A DNA stretch of 64,000 bases from Actinomyces bovis (lineage in GTDB: Bacteria; Actinomycetota; Actinomycetes; Actinomycetales; Actinomycetaceae): contig NZ_UAPQ01000006.1 of assembly GCF_900444995.1 (NCBI RefSeq), positions 372,001 to 436,000 of the forward strand, written 5' to 3'. This document shows positions 19,131 through 28,578 of this stretch, in pieces. Made by a program: the position numbers and the translations under genes. Positions within the stretch are counted from its first letter, which is position 1; each line of letters starts with the position of its first letter. A model generated the notes under the pieces. That model saw only the letters and a list, made by a program, of their open reading frames with translations. It had not been told where the DNA came from and did no database searches.

Positions 19131-19222
19131 GCCGCGACTGGCGAGGGTGGGCAACCACCGGGGAGCGGCAGGCCTGCACCTGACACCACCGCAGCACGGG
19201 GCGTCGTCCGCCTGGGCGTCCC
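19131..19222 (+). ncRNA. ZTP (pfl motif) riboswitch upstream of purH
   Basis: The conserved blocks of the pfl/ZTP aptamer are readable: CGACTGGCG (19134-19142), ACCACCGGGGAGCG (about 19155-19168) and, after a variable stem, CCGCCTGGGC (19208-19217). It ends about 30 nt before the purH ATG. These riboswitches sense ZTP/ZMP, which builds up when 10-formyl-THF is short, and turn on purine and one-carbon genes such as purH. Confidence 0.9.
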
Positions 19223-19248
19223 GCCGACCAGAGCCCCAGGAGCGCCGC

Positions 19249-20985
19249 ATGAGCCTGACCCCTGCCACCCACCCCGCCGAGCCCACAGAGCCCCTGGGGC
19301 AGGTCCCCGTCAAGCGGGCCCTGCTGTCCGTCTATGACAAGACCGGTCTGGTAGGGCTGGCCACCGCCCTGCACGCAGCAGGCGTGGAGCTGGTGGCCAC
19401 CGGCTCCAGCGCCGCCACCCTCGTGCAGGCGGGCCTGCCGGTCACCGGCGTCGAGCAGGTCACCGGCTTCCCCGAGTGCCTGGACGGCCGGGTCAAGACC
19501 CTGCACCCGCGCCTGCACGCCGGGATCCTCGCCGACCGGCGCCGGCCCAGCCACCTTTCCCAGCTGGCTGGGCTGGAGGTCACCCCTATAGACCTGGTGG
19601 TGGTCAACCTCTACCCCTTCACCGAGACCGTCCGCTCCGGGGCTCCTTTTGACGCCTGCGTCGAGCAGATTGACATCGGTGGGCCCTCCCTGGTGCGGGC
19701 CGCCGCCAAGAACCACGCCGCCGTCGCCGTGGTCACCAAACCAGCCGCCTACGGTGAGGTCGCGCAGGCTCTCGCAGCCGGAGGCTTCACCCTGGCCCAG
19801 CGCCGCAGCCTGGCGGCCCAAGCCTTCGCCCACACAGCTGCCTACGACGCCGCCGTCGCCACCTGGTTCGCCCAGCAACTTGAGGCCGACGCCGTGGCCA
19901 CTTCCGAGCCACCCACGGCCACCCCAACCCTGCCCGCATACCTTGGTGCCGGATACGAGCGCCTAGCCACCCTGCGCTACGGCGAAAACCCACACCAGGC
20001 AGCCGCCGTATACACCCGCCCGGGACAGACTGGGGGAGTGGCAGGCGCCCACCAACTCCACGGCAAAGCCATGAGCTACAACAACTACACGGACACTGAC
20101 GCCGCCGTCCGCGCCGCCTACGACCATGGCGAGGCCGTCACCGTGGCCATCATCAAGCACGCTAACCCCTGCGGCATCGCCGTATCCGCTGCTGGCGACG
20201 TAGCTGAGGCCCACCGCAAGGCCCACGCCTGCGACCCCGTCTCCGCCTACGGCGGCGTGATCGCCACCAACGCCACCGTCACGGCAGAGATGGCCCGCCA
20301 GATCAAGCCGATCTTCACGGAGGTCCTAGCGGCCCCCACCTTCACGGACGAGGCCCTGGAAATCCTCACCACCAAAAAGAACCTGCGCCTGCTGGTGGTT
20401 GAACCGCCCAAGCGTGCGGCATGGGAGATTAAACAGATCTCGGGCGGTGCCGTGGCCCAGGAATGCGACTCCTACCAGGCCGGGGACGACGACCCCGCCA
20501 ACTGGACTCTGGTAGCTGGCCAAGCCGCCGACGCGCCTACCCTCGCTGACCTGCGCTTCGCTTGGGAGTCCATCCGTTCAGTGCGCTCCAACGCGATCCT
20601 GCTGGCTAAGGACAGCGCGACGGTAGGCGTCGGCATGGGGCAGGTTAACCGCGTGGACTCCTGCAAACTGGCCGTGGAACGCGCCAACACCCTGGGCTCC
20701 CGCTCCACCGGTGACGCCGCCGCTGACTCCCTCGAGCAAGGGGCGGTAGGCGGAGCGGACGCCGCCGAGCTGCTATCTGCCCTGGCCCCTGAGCGGGCCC
20801 GCGGCGCGGTGGCTGCCTCCGACGCCTTCTTCCCCTTCGCTGACGGCCTGCAGGTCCTTATCGACGCCGGGATTACCGCGGTGGTCCAACCCGGTGGCTC
20901 CATCCGGGACGCGGAGGTCATTGCTGCCGCCCAGGCGGCTGGCGTGACCATGTACCTCACGGGAGTCCGCCACTTCGCCCACTGA
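19249..20985 (+). CDS. purH: Bifunctional AICAR transformylase / IMP cyclohydrolase
   Basis: Last two steps of IMP synthesis. The 578-residue protein has the IMP cyclohydrolase (MGS-like) half first ([31 protein letters not shown]), then the transformylase half (LRYGENPHQ, the catalytic KHANPCG, and AYGGVIA). The ATG at 19249 has AGGAG 6 nt upstream; a longer frame from 19147 runs through the riboswitch and is not credible. ZMP, the ligand of the riboswitch in front, is this enzyme's own substrate. Confidence 0.97.
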   Translation: MSLTPATHPAEPTEPLGQVPVKRALLSVYDKTGLVGLATALHAAGVELVATGSSAATLVQAGLPVTGVEQVTGFPECLDGRVKTLHPRLHAGILADRRRPSHLSQLAGLEVTPIDLVVVNLYPFTETVRSGAPFDACVEQIDIGGPSLVRAAAKNHAAVAVVTKPAAYGEVAQALAAGGFTLAQRRSLAAQAFAHTAAYDAAVATWFAQQLEADAVATSEPPTATPTLPAYLGAGYERLATLRYGENPHQAAAVYTRPGQTGGVAGAHQLHGKAMSYNNYTDTDAAVRAAYDHGEAVTVAIIKHANPCGIAVSAAGDVAEAHRKAHACDPVSAYGGVIATNATVTAEMARQIKPIFTEVLAAPTFTDEALEILTTKKNLRLLVVEPPKRAAWEIKQISGGAVAQECDSYQAGDDDPANWTLVAGQAADAPTLADLRFAWESIRSVRSNAILLAKDSATVGVGMGQVNRVDSCKLAVERANTLGSRSTGDAAADSLEQGAVGGADAAELLSALAPERARGAVAASDAFFPFADGLQVLIDAGITAVVQPGGSIRDAEVIAAAQAAGVTMYLTGVRHFAH

Positions 20986-21023
20986 GGCGGCCCGGGGCGC
21001 CAGTGCGCACTAGCATGGCCTGC

Positions 21024-21353
21024 GTGAAGCAGGAGGAGCAGGGGGCGCCGTCGTCCAAAAGGCCGATTGAGCCAGACAAGGCTGAGCGCCCTTGGCAGCG
21101 CTACCGGACTGCTGCGGTGGTGGCCGTGGGGGCGGCGCTGGCTTTGACGCCAACGCTGGCGGTGTTGGGGCGCGCTCGTTTGGCGGTGTTCTGGCTGGCA
21201 GCGGTGCTGGCGGTGGTCACCCTGGTCCGTTTGCAGCGGCCGGATGGTTCCTGGATTGCTTCTCGCAGTCGCCTTTTTGACGCCGTCTTTGGGGCGGGGC
21301 TGGTGTTGGTGTTGCTGGCTTTGGCCGGTTATGCGGCGCTGCGGCGCATCTGA
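21024..21353 (+). CDS. DUF3017 small membrane protein
   Basis: A 109-residue protein with three hydrophobic segments after a charged, cytoplasmic-looking N-terminus. DUF3017 proteins commonly follow purH in actinobacteria; function unknown. The GTG at 21024 (MKQEEQG) is chosen because TAGCAT lies 7 nt upstream, a leaderless promoter, whereas the frame opening at 21003 would include that box. Confidence 0.75.
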   Translation: MKQEEQGAPSSKRPIEPDKAERPWQRYRTAAVVAVGAALALTPTLAVLGRARLAVFWLAAVLAVVTLVRLQRPDGSWIASRSRLFDAVFGAGLVLVLLALAGYAALRRI

Positions 21354-21495
21354 ACGCCTCCTTACCTAAGCGCACGTCCAGAAAACGGACGAAAGTGTCC
21401 GCAATTCGGTAATTCGGCGGGTGGTCGCATAGGTTTGCGCCTGTGCGGGCCTTCGTATGTCCGCGCCACGCAGTACCCGGCCGAAAGGCGTCATC

Positions 21496-22872
21496 ATGAC
21501 TTCCTCCCCTCAATCCTCAACCAAGTCCATGAACCAGCCCTCCCGGCTGCACGGACTGTTCCGGAGCATCTTGTTCTGGGTGATCCTGGCGATCGTCCTA
21601 GCCCTGCTCCTTGGTTCCGCGAAGATTGGGGGAGAACACCTGATTCCCCTGCAGGTGGGCCGGATCTTCGCTACCTTCTCGACTCTGTTCAGCCAGTTCC
21701 TCAGCTTCTCAATCCCGCTGATTATCATCGGCCTGGTTACCCCGGCTATTGCGGACCTGGGACGCGGCGCTGGCAAATGGCTCGGCATTACCACTGCCGT
21801 CGCCTACGGCTCCACCCTGTTCTCCGGCTTCATGACCTACCTGGTCTGCGCCAGCGTGTTCCCCAAGCTTCTCAACGGCGTCACCTTGGCGGACGTGAAA
21901 GAGCCCGGCAGTGCCCTGGAGCCCTACTTCACCATTGAGATGCCGGCCGCTGTACAGGTAATGACGGCACTGTTGCTGTCCTTTGTGGTGGGCATTGGCC
22001 TGTCTATGGTGCCGCGCGGTGTGCTCCGCAAGGGCTTCATCGAGTTCCGCGCCATCATCTCCAAGCTCATCGGGCGCATTATTGTGCCGCTGCTGCCGCT
22101 ACATATCTTTGGCATCTTCTTGAACCTGACCTACACCGGCGAGGCCGGGGTGGTTATGCGGGCCCTTATCCGCGTGGTTGTGGTGGTGCTGCTGCTAGAG
22201 GCGGCCATCCTGCTGACGCAGTACGTCCTGGCTGGGCTAATCGCCGGGCGCAATCCCCTTAAGGCCATCGCGGTTATGCTGCCCGCCTATCTGACGGCTC
22301 TGGGCACCTCCTCCTCCGCGGCCACCATTCCAGTGACGCTGCGCCAAACCAAGAAGAACGGTGTATCCGACGCCGTAGCCTCCTTCACTGTTCCGCTGTG
22401 CGCCACCATCCACTTGGCTGGCTCCACCTCCAAGATCTTTGCCTTTGCTTTCGCAATCGTGATGACCCAGGGCCTGACCATCTCCACCACGCAGTGGGTG
22501 GGCTTCGTCTTCATGCTCGGTATCACCATGGTTGCGGCTCCCGGCGTGCCCGGCGGGGCCATCGTGGCAGCCACCGGTTTGCTGTCCTCGATGCTCGGCT
22601 TCTCCGAGGCACAGGTGGCGCTCATGATCGCCACCTATATCGCCATGGACTCCTTCGGCACGGCCACCAATGTGACCGGCGACGGCGCTATTGCCCTGGT
22701 AGTGGACAAGCTCGCCGGTGGCAGCTTCAAGAACGACGGCGATGTGGAAAACGCCCGAGAACTGTCCTTTGACGGCATGGCCTACCTGGACCGAGTCTCC
22801 GTAGAAGGAGTAGTCAGCCCCGAGGAGCTAGCTGCCTCAGCTGAGGCTGCAGGTCCTAACGCCGTGAGCTGA
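21496..22872 (+). CDS. Dicarboxylate/amino acid:cation symporter (DAACS family)
   Basis: Secondary transporter of 458 residues, GltPh/SstT fold. The serine-rich re-entrant loop LGTSSSAATIPVTLR and the substrate-binding DSFGTATNVTGDGAIALVVD are clear. It probably takes up a C4-dicarboxylate, serine/threonine or glutamate with sodium or protons; the substrate cannot be settled from sequence. The start at 21496 has GAAAGG upstream. Malate dehydrogenase follows, compatible with a dicarboxylate substrate. Confidence 0.9.
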   Translation: MTSSPQSSTKSMNQPSRLHGLFRSILFWVILAIVLALLLGSAKIGGEHLIPLQVGRIFATFSTLFSQFLSFSIPLIIIGLVTPAIADLGRGAGKWLGITTAVAYGSTLFSGFMTYLVCASVFPKLLNGVTLADVKEPGSALEPYFTIEMPAAVQVMTALLLSFVVGIGLSMVPRGVLRKGFIEFRAIISKLIGRIIVPLLPLHIFGIFLNLTYTGEAGVVMRALIRVVVVVLLLEAAILLTQYVLAGLIAGRNPLKAIAVMLPAYLTALGTSSSAATIPVTLRQTKKNGVSDAVASFTVPLCATIHLAGSTSKIFAFAFAIVMTQGLTISTTQWVGFVFMLGITMVAAPGVPGGAIVAATGLLSSMLGFSEAQVALMIATYIAMDSFGTATNVTGDGAIALVVDKLAGGSFKNDGDVENARELSFDGMAYLDRVSVEGVVSPEELAASAEAAGPNAVS

Positions 22873-22947
22873 GCGGACTTCGCCGCGCTGCTGGAAGGCG
22901 GTGAGTTGGCAGGCCGGGGAATGTGACCTGGATGACGCCACGGGTGA

Positions 22948-24048
<1,101 letters not shown>

Positions 24049-24090
24049 GCCTGCGCTAGCTGCGCTGACCTGGTCAGCACCGGTCATCTG

Positions 24091-24125
24091 CTGCGCCCGA
24101 CCCGCACTATGCGGGCCGGGCGCAG
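24091..24125 (+). terminator. Terminator hairpin after mdh
   Basis: CTGCGCCCG-A-CCCGC pairs with GCGGG-C-CGGGCGCAG around ACTAT, a near-perfect 15-bp stem about 45 bp beyond the mdh stop. Confidence 0.75.
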
Positions 24126-24188
24126 CTCTGCTTATGGCCGCATGAATGATGCGGAACTATGACGGTTTGTGATCGGCAGTGAGAAAAG

Positions 24189-24220
24189 TTGTGCGATTCG
24201 CTGGCGGATCGTCATATACT
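24189..24220 (+). promoter_or_regulatory. Promoter of the sugar ABC importer operon
   Basis: TTGTGC (24189-24194), then a TATACT -10 (24215-24220) or the overlapping CATATA at 24213. The spacing is 18-20 bp, so positive control is possible. A leader of about 100 nt follows before the binding-protein gene. Confidence 0.55.
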
Positions 24221-24326
24221 TCACGCGCCCAGCCGGGCACGTGGCGACGAAGCCACAGATGGATTGGTATCCCAACCAAACCGGACCCGGCTCTGACATG
24301 AAACAGAGACGTTTCAAGGAGAGAAA

Positions 24327-25646
24327 ATGCGCAACCCCCTCATCTCCCGTCGTCAGGCCCTAGTGGGCCTGTCCGCGACCGCCGTCATGGCAACTCTTGC
24401 AGCCTGCGGCTCCAAGGGCACCTCCGGTTCTAGTGGTGGCAAGGCCGGTGAGGGTGACGCCACCCAGGTCGACGTCGTCACCTGGTGGTCCGCCGGATCT
24501 GAGAAGCAGGGCCTAGACGCCCTGACCAAGGTGTTCTCCACCCAGTTCCCCAACACCAAGTTCGAGAACAAGGCCGTCTCCGGTGGCGCTGGCTCGCAGG
24601 CTAAGCAGAAGCTGGCTGCCGACCTGGCCGCCAAGACCCCGCCGGACACCTACCAGGCCCACGCCGGTGCCGAGATCAAGGACGACATTGACGCCGGTTA
24701 CCTGGTCGATGTCTCCAGCCTCTACGAAGAGTTCGGCCTGACCAAAGCCTTCCCCGAGACCCTCGTGGACCGACTCAAGGACGAGAAGGGCAAGATCTAC
24801 TCCGTGCCCTCCAATATCCACCGCGCCAACGTCGTGTGGGCTTCCGTCTCCGTGCTCAAGGTCGCTGGTCTGGACCCGAAGGCACCCGCCAAGGACCTGG
24901 ACGGCTGGCTGGCCGACATGGAGAAGGTCAAGGCGGCTGGCTTTACCCCCATCACCATGGGCATGGCCTGGACCCAGCTGCAGCTGCTGGAGACTGTCCT
25001 CCTAGCCGACCTAGGTGCTGAGAAGTACAACGGCCTATTCGACGGCAAGACCGACTGGGCCGGAGCCGACGTCACCAAGGCCCTGGAGCACTTCTCCAAG
25101 ATCGTGGCTTACACGGACAAGTCCCTCTACACGGAGGACTGGGAGCCGGCCATGAAACCGATTATGGAGAACAAGGCTGCCTTCAACGTCATGGGTGACT
25201 GGGCCGTGGCGGCCTTCGACACCGCCAGCAAGAAGGCGGACGAGGACTACGTCTACTTCCCGGTCCCGGGCACCGACGGCGTCTTTGACTTCCTGGCGGA
25301 TGGCTTCACTCTCGCCGAGGGTGCCAAGCACCCCGGTGGGGCGAAGAACTGGCTGAAGTGCATCTCTTCCAAGGAAGGCCAGATCGCCTTCAACACTGTC
25401 AAGGGTTCGATTCCGGCGCGCAAGGACCTCACCGACGAGGAGAAGGGCAAGTTCTCCGAGTACCAGAAGACCGCCATGGAGTCCTTCGGCAAGGACACGA
25501 TCGTCTCCTCGATCGCCCACGGGGCCGCGCTGCCCGCCAAGGCCTCCAACGCCATGAGCGACGCCCTCACCAAGTTCGCGCAGGGCGCCTCCGACGTTGC
25601 AGCACTGCAGCAGGCGCTCGCCGAGGCTTACAAGTCAGTCGCCTGA
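24327..25646 (+). CDS. CUT1 sugar ABC transporter, lipoprotein binding protein
   Basis: Extracellular solute-binding lipoprotein of family 1, 439 residues. The signal sequence carries a twin arginine-like SRRQALVG and ends in a lipobox LAAC, so Cys26 is lipidated. VDVVTWWSAGSEKQGLDAL is the typical first strand of oligosaccharide-binding proteins. AAGGAG lies upstream of the ATG. Two permease genes follow; the MsiK-type ATPase is not in the window, which is common in actinobacteria where one ATPase serves many importers. The sugar is unknown. Confidence 0.9.
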   Translation: MRNPLISRRQALVGLSATAVMATLAACGSKGTSGSSGGKAGEGDATQVDVVTWWSAGSEKQGLDALTKVFSTQFPNTKFENKAVSGGAGSQAKQKLAADLAAKTPPDTYQAHAGAEIKDDIDAGYLVDVSSLYEEFGLTKAFPETLVDRLKDEKGKIYSVPSNIHRANVVWASVSVLKVAGLDPKAPAKDLDGWLADMEKVKAAGFTPITMGMAWTQLQLLETVLLADLGAEKYNGLFDGKTDWAGADVTKALEHFSKIVAYTDKSLYTEDWEPAMKPIMENKAAFNVMGDWAVAAFDTASKKADEDYVYFPVPGTDGVFDFLADGFTLAEGAKHPGGAKNWLKCISSKEGQIAFNTVKGSIPARKDLTDEEKGKFSEYQKTAMESFGKDTIVSSIAHGAALPAKASNAMSDALTKFAQGASDVAALQQALAEAYKSVA

Positions 25647-25657
25647 TTGCCTCCTGA

Positions 25658-25699
25658 GCTGTGGGGCGGGGCAGCACCGCCGTCGCCCCGCCCCACAGC
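25658..25699 (+). terminator. Strong hairpin between binding-protein and permease genes
   Basis: A perfect 15-bp stem (25658-25672 with 25685-25699) around a 12-nt loop, 12 bp after the binding-protein stop and about 40 bp before the first permease. Such intra-operon hairpins normally stabilise or attenuate so that the binding protein is made in excess. Confidence 0.7.
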
Positions 25700-25738
25700 C
25701 CTGGTAACCACTAGCGGCGGTTCGACTAGGACACACCT

Positions 25739-26671
25739 GTGACTAAAGCATCCACGCCGGTAGCCCGGCGCAAGAAGTCAGGATGGAGGACGTGGGGCCC
25801 TGGCCTGCTCCTAATCTCACCTTCACTGATCCTCGTAGGCATATTCGTCTACGGCATGATCGCCGTTAACGTGAGTACCTCCCTGCAGGACACCCACAAG
25901 GCCGCCCAGGTCTCCGGTAGGAAGCCCTCAAGCTTCGTGGGCTTGGAGAACTTCACCAATCTGTTCAAAAACGCGGACTTCCAGCACTCTTTCCTGAACC
26001 TGGTCCTGTTTACGGTGGCCTTCCTGGCTGGCACCTTGGTGATCGGCTTCCTATGGGCCTGGCTGCTGGACAAACCCATCAAGGGTGAGGGCATCTTCCG
26101 CTCCATCTTCCTGTTCCCCATGGCGGTGTCCTTTGTGGCCTCCGGTGTGGTGTGGCGCTGGCTGCTCAACTCCGCGCAAGGCACCGAAGCCTCTGGTTTG
26201 AACCGGCTCTTTGAGATGACCGGGCTGACCTTCCTGGAGAACAGCTGGACCCAGGACACCACCTTCGGCATCTTGGCGATTGCCCTGCCAGCAATCTGGC
26301 AGCTGGCCGGATACGTTATGGCCCTGTTCCTGGCGGGTTTCCGTGGCATCAGCGATGACCTGCGCGAAGCCGCCCGCGTCGACGGCGCTAACGAGTGGCA
26401 GCTTTACAAGTCGATTATCTTCCCGCAGCTCACCCCGATCGCGCTTAGCGCGGTCATCATTGTGGGCCACATGTCCCTCAAGTCCTTCGACCTGATCATG
26501 TCGATCACCGACCAACGCACCTACTCCACCAAGGTGCCAGCCATCGACATGTTCAACTTCATGACGGACAACGACTACTCCAACGCCGCCGCAGTCGGAA
26601 CGGTGCTGCTCGTCGTCGTAGCCATTGCCGTCATCCCATACCTGATCCACGACGCGAAGGGGAGGAAGTGA
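25739..26671 (+). CDS. CUT1 sugar ABC transporter permease (MalF-like)
   Basis: Inner-membrane permease, 310 residues, six predicted membrane segments. The EAA loop that docks the ATPase is DDLREAARVDGANEWQLYKSIIFPQL. Start is GTG. The second permease begins 1 bp after the stop. It forms a heterodimer with that protein. Confidence 0.92.
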   Translation: MTKASTPVARRKKSGWRTWGPGLLLISPSLILVGIFVYGMIAVNVSTSLQDTHKAAQVSGRKPSSFVGLENFTNLFKNADFQHSFLNLVLFTVAFLAGTLVIGFLWAWLLDKPIKGEGIFRSIFLFPMAVSFVASGVVWRWLLNSAQGTEASGLNRLFEMTGLTFLENSWTQDTTFGILAIALPAIWQLAGYVMALFLAGFRGISDDLREAARVDGANEWQLYKSIIFPQLTPIALSAVIIVGHMSLKSFDLIMSITDQRTYSTKVPAIDMFNFMTDNDYSNAAAVGTVLLVVVAIAVIPYLIHDAKGRK

Positions 26672-26672
26672 G

Positions 26673-27569
26673 ATGACCGCCATCACTGAAACCACCGTGA
26701 CCTCGGCAGCCTCCTCTGTAGCCAGCAAACCATCCCGCCAGAGCAGCGGCCTCCAGTGGGGCATGGTCCTGCGCTACGCGCTCCTGCTGCTCTCCTTGAT
26801 CCTCGTGCTGATCCCCGTGTACGTGCTGCTGGTAACCAGCTTCAAGAATGGGGCAGAGGCTGACCCATCCTCCACCTGGTTCCTGCCCAAGCACTGGGAT
26901 GCCTCCAACTGGGGCAAAGCCTGGAGTGAACTCAGCGGTGGCCTAGTCCGCTCCCTGCTGCTGGTGATCCCCTCCTCGCTGATCTCCTCCATGCTGGGCA
27001 GCGCCAACGGCTTCGTGCTCTCCAAATGGCGCTTCCCAGGCGCAAATTTGGTGTTCACGCTGATCCTGTTCGGCATGTTCATTCCGTACCAGGCGGTGAT
27101 GATCCCGCTGATGAAGCTGCTGACCAGCGCCGAGATGGGCATGGGTATTCCCACGTTGATCTTCATGCACGTGGTTTACGGCATCCCAATCTGCACCCTG
27201 ATCTTCCGCAACTACTACGAGACGATCCCCGACGAGTTGGTTGAAGCCGCCCGCGTCGACGGCGCAGGGATGCTGCGCACCTACTTCTCCGTGGTGCTGC
27301 CGATCTCCATCCCCAGCTTTGTGGTGGTCATCATCTGGCAGTTCACCAGCGCCTGGAACGACTTCCTATTCGCGCTGTTCTTTGGCGGCGGTGCACAGTC
27401 CGGTCCGGTCACCCTGGCCCTGAACAACCTGGCACACGGCTCCATCATGGCTGACTACGGCGCCTCGATGTCCGGCGCCCTGATTGCCTCAGTGCCGACC
27501 CTGTTGGTTTATATCTTCCTGGGCAAGTACTTCGTGGGCGGTCTGATGGCCGGTTCCGTGAAGGGCTGA
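26673..27569 (+). CDS. CUT1 sugar ABC transporter permease (MalG-like)
   Basis: Second permease subunit, 298 residues, about six membrane segments. The EAA loop reads DELVEAARVDGAGMLRTYFS, followed by VVLPISIP. The C-terminal GKYFVGGLMAGSVKG is the usual MalG-type end. Followed directly by a terminator, so the operon is binding protein and two permeases only. Confidence 0.92.
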   Translation: MTAITETTVTSAASSVASKPSRQSSGLQWGMVLRYALLLLSLILVLIPVYVLLVTSFKNGAEADPSSTWFLPKHWDASNWGKAWSELSGGLVRSLLLVIPSSLISSMLGSANGFVLSKWRFPGANLVFTLILFGMFIPYQAVMIPLMKLLTSAEMGMGIPTLIFMHVVYGIPICTLIFRNYYETIPDELVEAARVDGAGMLRTYFSVVLPISIPSFVVVIIWQFTSAWNDFLFALFFGGGAQSGPVTLALNNLAHGSIMADYGASMSGALIASVPTLLVYIFLGKYFVGGLMAGSVKG

Positions 27570-27591
27570 GGCAGGCAGTTACACAAGGCCG

Positions 27592-27620
27592 GGCCGGGCA
27601 CCCCGCGTGGGTGCCCGGCC
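27592..27620 (+). terminator. Terminator of the sugar importer operon
   Basis: A 12-bp stem (GGCCGGGCACCC with its complement) around CGCGT, followed by TTGTG, about 22 bp after the second permease stop. Confidence 0.75.
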
Positions 27621-27647
27621 TTGTGCTGCGCCAACTAGAGTCGGGGT

Positions 27648-27938
27648 ATGGCACGCCGCAGCAGCAAGCGCCCCTATGGGCAGGGGCACGTCCCCTTGAA
27701 CTTGGGGCGTTTAGCTTCTATGCCGCGCAGCCAGACTGGCCCAGGCGGCGCCGAGTTCACAGTTCGTCATCTGCGCGGTGGGGATAAGCCTTATACCTGC
27801 CCTGGCTGCCACCGGCAGATTCCCCCGGGTACGGCGCATGTAGTGGCATGGTCTAACGAGTCCCTGTTCGGTCCTGACCGGGGACTGGAGGAACGCCGCC
27901 ACTGGCACACTCCCTGCTGGGAGCGTCAGCTTTGGTAA
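27648..27938 (+). CDS. Small conserved actinobacterial protein with zinc-ribbon-like CxxC...H...C
   Basis: A 96-residue basic protein. Its second half has CPGC, a histidine in HRQ, and RRHWHTPCW near the end, which could bind one zinc. Similar short proteins are widespread in actinobacteria, usually annotated as ATP/GTP-binding without evidence; I see no nucleotide-binding motif. TAGAGT lies exactly 6 nt before the ATG: a leaderless promoter. Confidence 0.7.
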   Translation: MARRSSKRPYGQGHVPLNLGRLASMPRSQTGPGGAEFTVRHLRGGDKPYTCPGCHRQIPPGTAHVVAWSNESLFGPDRGLEERRHWHTPCWERQLW

Positions 27939-28017
27939 GCCCCCTGGCGTGGTGGCTTTGCCGGGCTGGTGATGCGCCGTCGCCCAGCAGCGCAGGTGCT
28001 TTTAGCCCAGCGGCTGC

Positions 28018-28467
28018 TCAGACTAGCGGCTCTTCGCAACGGTCCCGCCAGCCTGGCAGCAAGCGCTCCAAAGCATCCAGCAGAGGAACGACGTCGCCGT
28101 CGCGCCCGCCTTCACCAACCGTCAGCGGCACGCGTGCAGGAGTTGGCTTTACGCCCGCGATGCGTTCACGCCACCCCAGCGGCATGGTGAGCACGTAGAA
28201 GGCCCCATCTGCGCCCAAAGCCACCGTCTGATCCGAGCGCAGGTACCAACCACGCAGACCGGTGCCTGCGGTGCCGCCCTTGTATCCCCGTGCCAGCAGG
28301 GGAGCGGGGGGCAGGCCTTCACGCAAGGCCACAGTGATAAAAGCGCGCGCAATCCGCTCTGCCCGGGCATGCTCAGCATCCTGGCGGGCCCGCAGCATCC
28401 GGGCTCGCTCTACCGCCGCCTCGCGCCGCTGCGCAGCCCACTGGTCCTCTTGGTGCTCCTGGGCCAT
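28018..28467 (-). CDS. Conserved hypothetical actinobacterial protein
   Basis: A 149-residue protein with a long charged helix first (residues 1-45, rich in Arg/Glu/Gln) followed by a small alpha/beta domain (GWYLRSDQTVALGADGAFYVLTMP) reminiscent of proteins with a substrate-binding beta sheet. No catalytic residues recognised. It is separated from the coiled-coil gene upstream by a strong terminator, so it is probably transcribed on its own. Confidence 0.6.
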   Translation of the reverse strand: MAQEHQEDQWAAQRREAAVERARMLRARQDAEHARAERIARAFITVALREGLPPAPLLARGYKGGTAGTGLRGWYLRSDQTVALGADGAFYVLTMPLGWRERIAGVKPTPARVPLTVGEGGRDGDVVPLLDALERLLPGWRDRCEEPLV

Positions 28468-28492
28468 CGCGATGCTCCTGACGCGAAAAGAA

Positions 28493-28528
28493 CTGGTCCC
28501 CTTCCCACGAGTGTGGGAAGGGGACCAG
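28493..28528 (-). terminator. Rho-independent terminator of the coiled-coil gene
   Basis: A perfect 16-bp stem (CTGGTCCCCTTCCCAC and its complement) with a 4-nt loop; on the minus strand it is followed by TTCTTTTCG, a short U-rich tract. Confidence 0.85.
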
Positions 28529-28578
28529 GCAAGTTCAGCGTTGCCGCTGCCAAGCGGCTAACTGGGGAGATGAGGAAC

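Noticed and set aside
19147-19248. Upstream-extended purH start
   Set aside because: The extension is the riboswitch itself; the ATG at 19249 has a proper AGGAG.
18532-19878. 448-codon minus-strand frame across the ATPase, ZTP riboswitch and purH
   Set aside because: It crosses three well-supported plus-strand elements and has no recognisable motif.
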